A stretch of DNA of 64,000 nt from Stichopus chloronotus (Eukaryota; Echinodermata; Holothuroidea; Aspidochirotida; Stichopodidae), in NCBI GenBank assembly GCA_021234535.1, contig CM037843.1:38379200-38443199 (forward strand), read 5' to 3'. Below, one piece after another: positions 39,101-50,984 of the stretch; position 1 is the stretch's first letter, and the number at the start of each line of letters is the position of its first letter. The position numbers were made by a program, and so were the translations under genes. Below the pieces are notes generated by a model that worked only from the letters and a program-made list of their open reading frames with translations, did not search any database and had not been told where the DNA came from.

Positions 39101-42100
39101 GCGATTACCAACTGTTGTGTGTGTGGTTCAAAGATTGCTTGGTTCAGTTTCTGAAAGGTGGCACTGAAACTGGAGCTAAGGTTCCTTGCCTGTCACAATG
39201 TGAAATGCTAAAATATGTGACCAGAAACTCAGTCTGAACGAGTAGGAGGCAGAGTTTGCAGGAATTCCCAATAAAGAGTACCACTGTTATTAAGAAACTT
39301 GTCAAATATATGTGAAATGAAATGCACATGTCTTCTGAAATATTAATTCAATCTTAACATGTATTCATCACATTTACTTCTTTTTTTTTTTATATTTGCA
39401 AATGTCTTTGAGTGCTAATCTGTCTTTTTTGTAGTATATACACTCCAAGCAGTTCTCCCATATGCGTGTAGGTTGCTCTTCATCCATTCATGCCACTAGT
39501 AAAAACCTTTTGACCATTTCACATCTCAGATTGTTCATTCCTTATCTCAATTTGAATCAAATTTTGGCAGCATCAGGTGGTGAAAGTTGAAGAAAAGCAT
39601 TTTGGATTTCAGTGAAATGTTGTGTGGCTGCTGCACTTTTCTTGGATAGAGGCCTGTCTGTGGGACTTCAAATCAGTGCTCACCCAATCAGTGCTCACCC
39701 AATCAGTGCTCACCCATTCAGTGCTCACCCATTCAGTATCGATTTTGAATAATTGCGAGTGAAAGAGAAGAAAGAAATCGGAGATTTTTTTTTCTTGTGA
39801 ACAATGTTCAAAATCTTCAGTGTTAGTGCTAGTATATAGAAGTCAACTTTTGACCAACACAAAAGAATAAAAGCAATTTGTGATAAAATGTTTCAAATTC
39901 TTGTTAGTGGAAGCTAATTTAAAAATCGCCAGTGGCGACAGTGATAGCAAGACATGCAGAAATTTCCCCAGCTTTTTTAATACTGACAATACTCCCACTA
40001 CCTCAGTATCTATTTTCTTTTTTCAAATCTTGCCACATGTATAGATTATTTCAAGTGTGCACATGTCGTCTGTCATGGCTGTCATGGTATTCATCTTACT
40101 GAATTTCTTACAATCATACATTTGTCGCCATCTATTTAAAGGAATGTAATCAAAGATGATAGAATTGGTTCAATTGGGAGGCTCGTATATCAGTTCTGCT
40201 TTATTCAGATACAGATACTTACCCTGAATTGACAACAATGTAGAGTGGTATCGGTACCAGTTGCCTCATTGATTATCATGTCCTTCTGATTAAGTATGTA
40301 CTGCAGTGCTGGCATTGCTACTACAATCAAATCAGAAGTGACAGCATAACGGTATTTGAGACTTAACTGAGCTTCATTCATTTGCAATTATGATTGGATG
40401 ATGAAAGTTTCAGTATGTGTGTGTGTGTTTTTGTGTATTATTTTGAAGGTTAGTGCCAAGGAAAATTATTAAAAGCATTTCATTTTCAGGTGTCCCTCTT
40501 CCCCCAAAAAAGTATGACCTGTATGGACCATGTGGAGGATCCATTTAAACCCTTTACCACATTGTTTTTTTCCTCCAGAGAACAATCAGGTAAAGAGGGT
40601 AACTGGTATCTCTGTTTGGTCGGAAAGTTGGAATGGTTGTCAGGTGTCTTACCGCATCGGCAGACATCCCTAAAAAAGTCTAAGAGTGAAAGAGGCTGGC
40701 TCAAAACCTTGCTTTGCGCTGGAATACCTTTAACGACCGGTGGTGGTTGAACCCTCAAGAGTGTGACCTTCTGATGTCAAAATGTGCAGGAGTGCTAGTG
40801 CCCCTGCTGCCATTGGTGTGATCTGGCAACAATCTGAAGCAGTTGGGTCTCTGGAAGAGATGATAGGACTTGCTTACGAAGATTGACCACAAAAATAAAC
40901 AAAACTTAATGAGTAAACAATGATAAATAATTAACGTGAAACATAAGTGGACTTCTCAAGCTTTGATAATGTTACTGGATGAAAAAGTTTTCAAGTGATC
41001 ACCAAAAAAAAAAATAAAGTTTTAATTTCAGCATGCATATCTTGTTTTGAAGATTGATAGTTTGACCTGAGAAGGAATTAAGGAGCTGAAACAGTCTATT
41101 CTGCCAAATTGATTCATCCAGTACTTTGTATAGCCCTGTAGAAGTTAGCAGACATTTACAACAGACTTGTCTCCTTCAATAACTTAGCCAGAAGAAAAAT
41201 TTGGCATGAACTCCCCATCATTTATGTAACCTCTGAATATAAAAAGAGAGAGGCTTTCTGACTTCTTTGTTTGATTATCTAAAAAATAAAATGCTTGTCA
41301 ATGTGCAGTTGACAACAAGAGAAGATTAATGCAACTAGTTAAATGTTAGATCATCTAAGCAAAATTAGATAAAAGATTCTGTTCTTCAGATTCTGAAATT
41401 TTTCTGTTGTATGAGCACCCAACATCTCACACTATATGCAAAAAGTCTGTAACTCTTGTTTTTTTTTTTTTTTCATATCTGTTATGTCCTTCAGTGAATC
41501 CAAAATTTGACAGAGAGAAGTAGGCCGTGTTGTTGGCAACCCCTTGTACTTCATTCCATTCTCTCTTAAGTGAAACCCCAAAGTTTATATAAAAGTCTGT
41601 GCCTGGCTCTTCATAGGTCAGCAAACCTTTTCTTTCTTCAAGAAGTGGTCATTCTTGTTAGCATGTTGCAGTTAATCAGTGAAGTAAACTGGTTTCTTCA
41701 TGCTGTATCGACAGCACTTGGAAGTGTCTACAGCTTCCTTTACCCGCAACTCACAGAGAGGGGCTCCATGATCAAATTCCTGATGTTATTGCCCTTGATG
41801 GTCGTTCAGTGCTGTCAAAGGGAAAAACAATATTGAAGACCCAGTTTAGAACTTGAATTAAATGGCCCAAGGTGATCAGACGCTGGTTATTTGCGATGGT
41901 TGTTTGGAAATTTTGGAAGGTATAGTCTCTATATGTGCAGATTGAATTTGAGGTGACCTTGTGACACAGTTTATGGGTTGGAACCACTTGGTAGCTTGTC
42001 ATGCTCCTCCAAATGTCATACTCGTATTAAATGTGTTGAATTTGAGATTGCATTATTTTGACAAAGTTGTCATCTTGTCGTACAAGTGTTTGAGTGGACA

Positions 42101-44249
42101 ATGTGACTAGTGAGTAGTGGGTTTGTAAAGTTTTGTCACCATGGAGACCTTTATTGCTTTCTTGTCTTTCAGCAGTATTTTAGGACCCCCAAAAAGAAGA
42201 AAGTAAATGTTGATAAACCTAGCAGTTGTATGTGGACATTAGCAAAATTTAGTGACATTATTACCCTGAGGGATGTGACAAATCTCTGACAAGAGCCCCT
42301 CACTTCTTTGTGTTTTGACTGAAAATGTCCAAACCCTCCTCATCATATTCCATCTTGTGATTCAAAGTTTTTTGACAATCTTGTATCCAGGATCTTAAAG
42401 ACTACATGAGGCAGGCAGGAGAAGTCACATTTGCAGATGCTCATAAGCACAAGGATGGACAAGGGTAAGCTGCTTTGTGCTGCTTGTTTATGTTCTGTTG
42501 TGCTGAATGTAGCAACTTTTACCCATGGAATGAAAAACTCCCTTTTTTCGCATTTCACTGGAGCAGCATAATAATGTTCAGCTGGCAGGACAAAATTTTA
42601 TGTGATGTGAAAGTAAAGTGTGATCCTTCATGTTGCTCTTCGTCCTCTAAAGGACAATTCTGTTTTGGGAGGAAGAGAGGGGAGTAGAGACAAGGAAAGG
42701 GTGTGGAGAGTCCAACTGTTGTCAAGGGAACATGCAGAACTGTATCGTCATTTGAGTTGTCTTTCCTGTCTGTACTATATAGATCAGTTGAAAAGATGTT
42801 TTGTTGAATGGCCCAGATAGGGTTAGTCCTACTCTCCTGTGCACTAATACTAACTTACTGTAGGTTCCTGCCAAATGTTACAAAGACGAATATTGTGTGG
42901 AATGCTTTTCACTTGTCACCTATTCTCCTTTGGCATATTATGCAGGAATATGGCTTTATTTGTGGAGAAGAAAGCAGTGTATGCAGAAACATTTCACAAA
43001 ATTATCATTATTTCCTTTTGCAGAAATGTGGAGTTTGCAACCAAGTATGACATGGAAAATGCCATAAAGAAATTGGATAGCACAGAACTTAAAGGAAGAA
43101 AGATCAGAGTGATGGAGGACAGACCATCACAGAGACGGTTAGTATTAAATTAGAATGAAGTGTCATTAAAAGTTGTCGTGCTGGAACCCCTCTGAAGTAT
43201 TCATCAGGATTCTTTATTTTTATGAAGTTGTGGCCTATACAGTCGCTGTGACGTGTGTGTGTGTGTTTTCAGCAGCTAGCGTCTTAACTCTTATGATATT
43301 TGCTATGCAGTTTTAAACATTGCAAAAGGAAGTCTGTTGCTGCTGGTGGAGATCAAATGTTGCATTGCATCAACATGAGGTGAATTTTAAAACATTGTTT
43401 GCAGGATATTCATCAAGGGAACCTTGAACCAAAATCTTTAACTTTTGTCGTTAAAGAAATTATTTAATGTGAAATTGTCAAACGAAATGGTACCTCGAGA
43501 AAGGGTAGTTTTTACTAGATTTCATTGTGTACATTATCAGCGTATTACTTGGAATGTCATTTAGGTCTTCATTAACAAAGGTTTTGGAAATCATTTCACA
43601 GAGTATTTTAACCGGGAAATATTTCATATTTAGTATATTATATAGCATTGTGGACTGGACACTTGGTGTTAAGGTCAGGTTCATTTCAGTTTTGCCTGTG
43701 ATTGTAATTCTATAGAATGTCACATATCTGTTCTTCACTAAAGTTATGAGATTGAGAGTGTTTTTAATTTGTTTCTTTTTACCTCTGATGCTTTACAGAA
43801 AGTCTGTATGTTATATCATTGGAATTGTTTCTTTCATGATAAAATGAATGTTTGGATGGTTCAGAGGGAACTGTTAACTCAGGTTCAGTTGATCTCTAAG
43901 ACTAGCAGATAGCGGTTGTTGAATGTATGAGAGACTTGCAGATTTTGTCAGCATAACATTTGTTCTTGACCTCATTTTTTGCAGGTCTCGATCTCGCAGC
44001 AGAAGCAGATCTGCCGGATCCAGGAGCCGGTCCAGGTCAAGGTCCCATTCCAGAGGGAAGTCTAGGAGCAGATCTCGCAGCCGAAGTCCAAGACGAGGCC
44101 GCTCCAGGAGTCACTCACCAAAGAAGAGCAGAAGCAGGAGCAGAAGTAGAACACCCAGGAATGACGAGAAAGACAAATCGCCAGACAGGGAGAAATCAAA
44201 ATCCAAGTCAAGATCTCGTTCAAAGAGTCGTGATAAAGACGACGACTAG
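36053..44249 (+). CDS. SR splicing factor, SRSF4/5/6 (B52) type, gene 1
   Basis: Nuclear RNA-binding protein that acts in exon definition and alternative splicing. Coding exons 36053-36172, 36717-36787, 37607-37714, 38721-38790, 42391-42464, 43024-43137 and 43985-44249 join in frame into 273 aa; all introns are GT-AG. RRM1 covers about residues 1-70, with RNP2 LYVGRL (4-9) and RNP1 KNGFGFVEF (34-42). A glycine/arginine-rich linker (about 71-100) leads to a pseudo-RRM that holds SWQDLKD (121-127), the hallmark of two-RRM SR proteins. From residue 186 to the end is an RS domain of mostly RS/SR dipeptides, the site of SRPK/CLK phosphorylation in the family, ending KDDD. SRSF4, 5 and 6 cannot be separated by eye; the short RS tail is closest in size to SRSF5. 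A paralogue with the same exon phases starts 12 kb downstream. A candidate stop-containing exon lies in the 3.6-kb intron after SWQ. Confidence 0.95.
36274..36600. mobile_element. MITE copy 1, decayed, in intron 1 of SR gene 1
   Basis: About 327 bases that align end to end with 60245-60589 in the same orientation, roughly 85% identical by eye. They share GTTGTACAGAAAAC, CAAATGATGCATC and GAGACTGAATGGTTTAACAA. The terminal inverted repeats are worn here (AAATAAGGCATTT and ACACCCCATTT), but the partner copy keeps clear ones. It sits in a different intron from the partner, so the two are independent insertions. Confidence 0.75.
36717..36787 (+). CDS. SR gene 1, coding exon 2
   Basis: Has 71 bases from TTTGCCAG to GTAAGA. 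It encodes [19 protein letters not shown] and LLGE, the end of RRM1, and stops two bases into an arginine codon. Confidence 0.94.
37250..37400 (-). repeat. Partial copy of dispersed repeat S
   Basis: On the minus strand it carries CCTAGATGCAAAATGCAGC and flanking T-rich sequence, like the repeat at 31880-32330 and 47400-47600. It lies in the second coding-region intron of SR gene 1. Confidence 0.35.
37607..37714 (+). CDS. SR gene 1, coding exon 3
   Basis: Has 108 bases from GCAACAACAG to GTGAGC. It encodes VIIEHARG and the glycine/arginine-rich linker ending [10 protein letters not shown]. The paralogue's equivalent is six bases shorter. Confidence 0.93.
38721..38790 (+). CDS. SR gene 1, coding exon 4
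   Basis: Has 70 bases from TTTAAGCAG to GTGAGA. It encodes [20 protein letters not shown] then SWQ, the start of the second RRM, and ends in phase 0. Confidence 0.94.
39671..39737. repeat. 15-bp minisatellite (AATCAGTGCTCACCC)
   Basis: Three perfect units, one with a single change, and a partial fifth, in the intron after the SWQ exon of SR gene 1. Confidence 0.9.
40579..40598 (+). other. Candidate stop-containing alternative exon of SR gene 1
   Basis: It is preceded by the pyrimidine-rich acceptor TTTTTTTCCTCCAG. Entered in phase 0 from the SWQ exon it reads Arg-Thr-Ile-Arg then TAA (40591-40593). A potential donor, AGG|GTAACT, would make it 20 nt long. The paralogue has a 20-nt counterpart at 63625-63644 with the stop at the same codon and the same AAAGAGGGTAACT. 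If spliced in, it truncates the protein after the first two strands of RRM2. It could be a cassette exon causing nonsense-mediated decay, or the start of an alternative last exon ending at the AATAAA near 40894. The paralogue match supports it, but splicing is not shown. Confidence 0.55.
40894..40899 (+). terminator. Candidate intronic poly(A) signal, SR gene 1
   Basis: AATAAA about 315 bases beyond the stop-containing exon. The paralogue has AATAAA about 280 bases beyond its counterpart, in a similar A-rich context (AAAAATAAA). This may define an alternative 3' end for a truncated isoform. Confidence 0.35.
42391..42464 (+). CDS. SR gene 1, coding exon 5
   Basis: Has 74 bases from TTGTATCCAG to GTAAGC. 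It encodes [20 protein letters not shown], completing the SWQDLKD signature across the junction. Confidence 0.94.
43024..43137 (+). CDS. SR gene 1, coding exon 6
   Basis: Has 114 bases from CTTTTGCAG to GTTAGT. It encodes [18 protein letters not shown] and [16 protein letters not shown]. The donor CG|GTTAGT is less usual than the others but keeps the frame into the RS exon. Confidence 0.9.
43985..44249 (+). CDS. SR gene 1, terminal coding exon (RS domain)
   Basis: Starts after TTTTTTTGCAG and encodes about 88 residues, mostly RS/SR dipeptides with [18 protein letters not shown] and a [12 protein letters not shown] segment. It ends DKDDD and TAG. A parallel open frame (43960-44355) is only a shadow of the purine-rich repeat. 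Confidence 0.95.
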
Positions 44250-44487
44250 GGTCTCAGACAAGACTGTCTGTGGTGGGTGTATTTGGGCATTTAATTTGCC
44301 TAAAACTTTTACTCATTCCGCTTATTTGACAGTTACTCCGCCAGCATCTTGGTGAATACTTGCTTTACACATCTGATGGAAGCTTGTCTTCTTCAACTAT
44401 TCCAGCATTACAACTGCTTAACTCTTTAAATAAGTTGGGACAGGACATACTTGGGTAAATCATCGAAACATCACAAAATATCAATCT

Positions 44488-44493
44488 AATAAA
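44488..44493 (+). terminator. Candidate poly(A) signal, SR gene 1 main 3' end
   Basis: AATAAA about 240 bases after the stop codon, the first hexamer downstream. Another (45859-45864) would give a 1.6-kb UTR. Use of either is inference. Confidence 0.35.
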
Positions 44494-44619
44494 AACGAGA
44501 TTACCCTAATCCATTAAAGCAAATCCATGTTTTACATGAAAATATTGTGTGGGTTAAGTGAGATCTGAGGTATGTAGATATCACCTTGTACAAGAAGTGT
44601 TTCATTTAGCGGAAAGTTC

Positions 44620-44735
44620 TGGGTGTTTAGTGACTTTCTTGGTAGGTAACGTCACAGTTCACATTCATGGATATCAATCAAGTTGTGAGAATTGTTTCCA
44701 ATTTTTTTTTTTCCCCCACCATTTGTTGTTTAAGA
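44620..44735. repeat. Local direct duplication, copy 1 (partner at 44757-44870)
   Basis: Both copies carry GTGACTTTCTTGG or GTGGCTTCTCTGT, CACAGTTCACATTCATGGAT or CACAGTGCACATTCATAGAT, and later a CACCNTTTGTTG block. They lie just downstream of SR gene 1 and could be within a long 3' UTR. Confidence 0.6.
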
Positions 44736-44756
44736 AATGGTGAACACGTTCTTTGT

Positions 44757-44870
44757 GTCAGTGGCTTCTCTGTGTGACATCACAGTGCACATTCATAGAT
44801 GTCTGTTAACTTGTAAGGTTTTAGCAAGATATGTTTTTAATTCACCTTTTGTTGGTTTGAATCCTTTTTC
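44757..44870. repeat. Local direct duplication, copy 2 (partner at 44620-44735)
   Basis: Second, diverged copy, starting about 20 bases after the first ends. Confidence 0.6.
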
Positions 44871-45872
44871 CTGTAACTTAAAATAAGTGGTCTGTGTTTT
44901 TTTTAATCATTCTCTAAAAAATCAGTCTTTTGAAACTGTATGTTTTAACCTCCTCATGTTGCTCTGATTGTGACCCATTCCAAGAAAGCAGTATCAGAGC
45001 TGGATTCTTATTCCGTCTTATTTAGCCTTGAAGAGTGAAGTCTTACTTACATTATCTGTTACCTTTTCATGAGAACTAGCATTTAACAGAACCACAACAA
45101 CTACTTGAAAAGCCCATATGTTGTTATGTCTAAACCGAACTTCTTTTTAAGTTAGTATAGAAAAAATCTAGAATCTGTTTTCATGTGTTTTACAATATTA
45201 TTCTTATATCAGTGATAAGTGGTGCTTGTCCCTCACTCTACCAGTTTTTCTGTACTCGTCAGACTGGTATTTCAGCAATTCAAGATAGCGTTAAACAGAT
45301 TTTCATAATGTTCCAGTTTACATGTATCCTTGTCTACTTTTCTAGAGCTCAACTGAAGTGTGCTGCTTTTTTTTCTGCTTGTGTTAAACCTGCCTATCAT
45401 TAACATAAGTGTTAAATTAAAAAGTGTTTCCATAGTTTGTTGACAAGTACACAAGGTTCTAGTATAACATAGGTAAGACACAGTGAACTGGATTTGTCAC
45501 CTTTCCTGAAAATATAACAATAATCGAAATTATTTGATGCTGTTGCCATGGCAGAGTGTTTAGCGAGATAGTGGTTATCAGTGAATGCTTGGGTTTTTTT
45601 CAGAAGCCTATAGATAGTAGCAATATGTTTATTGCAAAGTCTACAGGGGTTCAGACACTTTTCATGGTGGACTCAGTAAAACTCCTTAAAGTTTTGTCTC
45701 ATCTATCGGGGAGAATGGGTATTATTCTGTAGAGGCTGAAAGGCAAATACATTATTCCACCCAGTCTACAGCACTACTTTACTAACTGTTAAACTTTAAA
45801 CAGCAACATATTCAGTGACCAAAAGCACCACCACTGAACAGAGCAAAACATTGATAATAATAAAGAAATACA

Positions 45873-45953
45873 CTGATTGATTTTTTGACATACTTTCTGT
45901 TGTTTTACTGTAACTGATTGATTTCTTGACATTCTCTCTGTAGTTTTACTGTA
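45873..45953. repeat. 41-bp tandem duplication
   Basis: Two adjacent units beginning CTGATTGATTT and ending GTTTTACTGTA, with about five differences. Confidence 0.8.
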
Positions 45954-45959
45954 TCATGT

Positions 45960-48900
45960 AGACATTCTGTGTGAACATTCATGTAAAGTACATGTTTCAA
46001 AATTTGTCAATCATCGAAATTGGGACAATCTTTTGCCCTTTTACACACAATTTAGAGTTGTATCATCATGCACTACATAATAGGCTGGTGATTGGGAACA
46101 GGTTGTGAGTGATGATCTTCACAGTGTATGCCTAGGTCACAAGAAGTTTTCAAAAGTTACTTTAGAAGTTTCTTGCACATTTTAAGCACTTGTCGAATGT
46201 TGTTGAGGAAGAACATTGTATCTAATGGAGACATGACATCATTGCAACATTGAGAGGTGTATTAAAAATCCTCTGCAAATTTGTACTTTTAGAAGGCTTG
46301 AACCAAGGTTGGCACAAATCATCGAAACTACAAAATCTGTTGAACAGTACCTGAAGAAGAAGTTGAGTTGTACTCAATTTGTTGCCTGTTCACATGTGTG
46401 ATTTTCATCAATTCATACAAATTCTTTGGTAGGCATGATAGATTGGTGCTCTGATGGTGATATGGTTTTGCTCATCCACCACTTTCACAAAATAGCATTT
46501 CTTAAATATCTGACATACTTGCCCTGCAATTGCAGCATTCTGAAGCTAAAAAAAAAGAAGGATGCAGCCTAGTCTTTAAATGACCTCTGGCTCTGTCTCC
46601 TCTTATATTGTGCGTCTGTTCAGCTTGGGAGAGCATTTCATCGTTGAGGAAAGGAATGACATGTAGTTTGCAGAAAACTTGTTAAACTGTAGCAGTGACG
46701 TATTGTCAGGGAAGCTTTTACAACACATGCTTACTATTTGGACCAGTTCAGCGGAACCTTGAAATGTTGGTTCAATAGAAAGAAGTGTCAAACTTTCAAA
46801 AGATACGGTGATTTGGTAATACTTCACTTTTCAGATGCCAATGAGGATTTTTCATGATGAGTTGTGAATTACAGTCAAGTTATCAATAAATTTTAATGGA
46901 AAGTTGTAATTTCTATTTGTGCATATTTTTAACAGAAGTTTGATAGTATTGCGTTGCACGGTCACATAAAGACACTTTTGTTTAATGATATTTTTAATAA
47001 GGAGCTTAATCTGACAAGTAAAATGCAGCAGATGTAATTCCACGTAGTTACTCTTGACTGGCAAGTCTCTTTCTGATTGGACATAGGTAGCTTAAATTTA
47101 TTTTTTTTTCTCATCATGCATTGTAATATGAAGTCATTAATTAATAGACTTCACAGGAACAATGCAGACTTGCCAACCTGAAAAACTGCAATCCTTGAGC
47201 TTTGAGGTTCCTGTGAAAAGCCTGGAAATCACATTTTAACACCAGAGATTTGTCAACATTATTATGAAGGTAGGAGGTTTTGCTTCAGTAGTCACTTTTC
47301 TCACAATGATACATCTCAGGGCGGGCCCAGGTTACCTCCAAAGGGGGTTGGGGATTTGACGATGGCTTGTGGATGAGTGATACTCGTCCTGTGAGGAGGG
47401 GTGTCCACCTATCTTTTTGCAAAATTTTTGCTTATGTAGGGTGGTCTAGATGCAAAATGTTGCTAAATTTGAAGCTAGATTTTAAGGATATCTTAAGAAT
47501 TTCTATTTTTTCAGTGGTTATTTTATTTGTTTTTGTCAATGAAATATTTATTCTTAGACTGTACCTTGGTGATTCAGAATGAAAATGTGAGAAATCGGTG
47601 CACAGTATTGAAAAGATCTATAAACCACATTGCCCCACTTCTGTTCCCTCCGCTCTGTCACATGACAAAAAATGCCAGTCAACATTTCAGCCTATATCCC
47701 AGTTATATGCATGCAGTAGCTAGAGTAATATCTTAAGGTGGCGTGAAGGTCTCCATATCTTAACTGGCTGGATTTTTTTGCCAACTGAGTGGCATCACCA
47801 CCACAACATTGTAGGACATAACCAGTGCCGTATCAGCAAGGGATCCAGAAGTTGTAAAAGAAGGACCTTCCTGTAAAGGTCACTGTTAGGTTCTGCAGAA
47901 CAAAAAAAATATATGGGGGGGGGGGGGGGAAGACAGGACAATCAAAGCGGAACGCCACCTTTATTCGGTGTGAAGTGTACAAAAATTTTAGCTTTCAAAC
48001 CCCTACCCCCTCCAGATGACCGGAAACGGTCCTTGGGCTGCATCTGCCTAGTGGTTAAGATGCTAAAAGAACCAAATCAAACGAAAAGGTATTACCAATG
48101 GCAAACCAAGGAAAATTGGTAACAATCATCCAGATTTTATTTCGATTCCAAAGGGATGGTGATAAAAGCAAGTAATCAAAATATAGAAAAAGAAAAGTTC
48201 ATTTAGAGTAGAAAATCAGAAAAACCCCAGGGCCTTAACCTCCCACCCCCGGATCCGCCAAAGGGATGTTAGAGAAAGAGGCGGGTGGTTGTGGGAAGAC
48301 TAAGCAAAGCGCCCCCATCAGCAGAACCACAAGGTGAGTGGCTCTGTTTCCGCTGCAGGATCTTTTTCTCCACAGGGTTCAGCGCGGAAGCACATGCACA
48401 CACACACTTTAAGTGCAAATGTAGGCAGCTGGTGTGGTACGTAAACAAACAGTGCATGGAATTCGACACCCCTCCATTCGGGTGGTCCGTGACTATGCTG
48501 TGTTGTGGTATCGGATCTGTAATGCAAACTGGCCAACAGTTTTTCATTATCCCAACTACTGAACCTAGGAAAATGGATACTAATTCTTCAACTTAAATTA
48601 ATTTTGAGTTTAAAGGAGACAGATTATAGCTCAATAACGTAAAGAAAAAAGACTTTGGACACAGACTATTAAAAAAGGAAAAAATTACACCCTCACCCTC
48701 TCTCCCCTCCTTGGATCCGTCACTGCATCTAGGATTCCATAAATATATTTAAAGCGTTGATGGAGAGCATTGACCTAGGTCAAAATAAGGGAACATCTCA
48801 CGCTGCATGATCAAAGTGGTTTTCACAGTGGAATTTGGTATTTTCACTTGTGAGATAATGCCCCAAAATCAATGAGACTGAAGTGAAACTTGTGCCTCAT

Positions 48901-49600
48901 TGATAGTTTGCAAGTCTGACATTGCACTGTGAACAAGACCACGTCAGTATAGCCTTGTTTGAAGGGGACAATTCTTGGGGCATTGTAATTAAGGCAGGGA
49001 GCTGTTGTTTATCAAACAGCAGCTTCCTACTTTAAGGAGGGCAGTCTGAGCAACATAGGTTGAGTCCTCAAACCTTTATGGTTCCAGTCATTGTAACCAT
49101 TGTAATCACACAGCAATGTAGGCCTATGTATGTGTGTGTTTGTGATGAGAAACAAACATAACTAAAAATGAGAAAAAAGTGAAAGAGAACATAAAGAAAA
49201 TGCACGTTTGAGTACTTCAGCGCCCTCCGAATCCAGGAAATGATAATGGTGTTGCCAATTGTTTATCTTTTAATTCAAGCAAGTGCAGTGCATGAAATGT
49301 GCAAATTTGATCAGACTTTTCAGCGGAAAACTCCCAAAGTTAGATCAATTTTTCATCAAAGAAAATACTGACAAAAAACGTTTTCTGGAATTTAATTGAT
49401 GAGCTTGGGAAGGCTGACTTCCCGCAATCTGGGGTGGGGGGTATTTTATGATTTTTCTGGTACGCTCAGCTCTAAATGATGCTGGCGCTATTCTTAGATA
49501 GTCTTCAAACAATTCTCAGTTCACACCCAATAAAATATTCAATGCAACAGGCATACTGTATTTCCATATCACACTCATTGTCCCATATCCCTTGTTTCGT
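45960..49600. other. Intergenic spacer without a recognisable gene
   Basis: No conserved domain or plausible exon chain. It contains a copy of dispersed repeat S (47400-47600) and a poly-G run near 47915-47930. An overlapping pair of open frames (103 and 92 codons, opposite strands) at 48.27-48.60 kb matches nothing I recognise. Confidence 0.5.
47400..47600 (+). repeat. Dispersed repeat S, further copy
   Basis: Carries GGGTGGTCTAGATGCAAAAT, then TTGCTAAATTTGAAGCTAGA and a T-rich stretch followed by CCTTGGTGATTC. The same order is seen near 32170-32290. Confidence 0.5.
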
Positions 49601-49611
49601 TTCATTTTGTA

Positions 49612-50460
49612 ACAGCTGACCAAAATGTAACAAATTGGCCCAAAATGCAACAACACGTAACAACACTATACCTTGGTCCAAAATGTAACAACTTTTGCCC
49701 ATAATGTAAAAATTAGGAAACTTCGTCCAAAATGTAACAACTTTCTTCCCAAAAGGTAACAACGTGAAGAGTAACATCAGACCATATTGAAATATCAAAC
49801 ATGGCCGCCATATTGCTTTAAAGTGCCATAAGTTGAACAAGGTAAGATCGCTCTGGTAGCTTCACCTTCAATGTCTCATGACATACTCGACACCTACAAT
49901 ACAGTATATATATTTTCTTGTGTGTCATCAGTGTTGTCATGAAAAAATCAAACTAGCAGCGATAACGTCAGCTCCGGATAAAACTTGCTCCAGTGAACTC
50001 AGAGTGTTACGAAACATCTAGAAAGTCTAGTTCCCGGCCACCTGGTCGACAAAGTTATTTAATCTGCCGATCTCATAGGCCCGTATGTCTTTTTTTCCAC
50101 CGAAAGATACATATTGCAGCCACCTATTCTGCTTGGCCTCTATTTATTGCATACGCGGACTGTAGCTTCAATGAAAGGCCAATTGATGGGGCTGGGCGTC
50201 GACCCAGAATAAACAGTCCCACACCAGCAAACGATCAATATTTTTTCTCCAATACCGTCTGATGTAAATCTTTTAATTTCGGAGACGAAAGTTGTCGGAT
50301 TTTGGACCCCTCTCATCTGCTCATATAGTTGCAACATTTTAGACCCCCGTCGCAAAGGGATTTCATTTTGGGCAGACATTTTTGACCCATATTTTGCATT
50401 TTGGTCGGAAGGTTTTTACATTTTGGACCCAGTTGTTGCAAGTCGGAAAGTTTCATATCG
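49612..50460. repeat. Inverted pair of CCAAAATGTAACAAC word arrays (element D)
   Basis: The left arm (about 49612-49768) repeats variants of GTCCAAAATGTAACAACTTT five to six times at 20-35-base spacing. The right arm (about 50275-50460) carries the reverse complement at similar spacing, for example GTTGCAACATTTTAGACCC, GCATTTTGGTC and TACATTTTGGACCC. The 500 bases between show no repeat or gene. The layout suggests a foldback-like element; its outer limits are uncertain. Confidence 0.55.
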
Positions 50461-50984
50461 TGTTCGGTTTTTTTTTTTTCGTTGAGACATTGGCGATGGT
50501 AAATCGTTTTGGTAGCTCAATAACACAATATGGTATGAACTTTAGACAAAGCCAATTCGATTCGACGTTCCAAACTACATCATATGTGTCTTACTTGGGT
50601 ATGTCCCTCCCTATTAGTCCTTCGACAGAAATTGCGAAGAAAAAAACAAAAGCATTTTAAGCGTTTCTGAGCTAGAATCGTCCTGAAAATAATAATATGA
50701 GTTATGTTTATTTGACATACGAAACGTACTGTTCGGTGAAAGTCAAATCAAAGAGTTGCAAATTTTATAACGGGGACCTCAGATTTGGAATCGGATAAAA
50801 TTCAACCTTTACTCACCCAAAATTTCCGGGTCCGTCATTTGCGTCCGTCACAAGCTTGGACTTTTTATACCTCATAGGAGACAATTAAAAATGATCAGTT
50901 CGCGTAGAACAAGGCCTGAGAATTCGACGTGTGCAATTCCCTGGTCAATCCAGCCTTGTTTGATCGAGTTTTGACAGATTAAAG

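Noticed and set aside
43960..44355. 131-codon open frame parallel to the RS domain
   Set aside because: It is the RS-repeat exon read one frame over. The true frame joins RRM2 and encodes RS dipeptides.
48269..48596. Overlapping open frames on both strands (92 and 103 codons)
   Set aside because: Considered as a small gene or retroelement piece, but no motif was recognised and no exon context exists.
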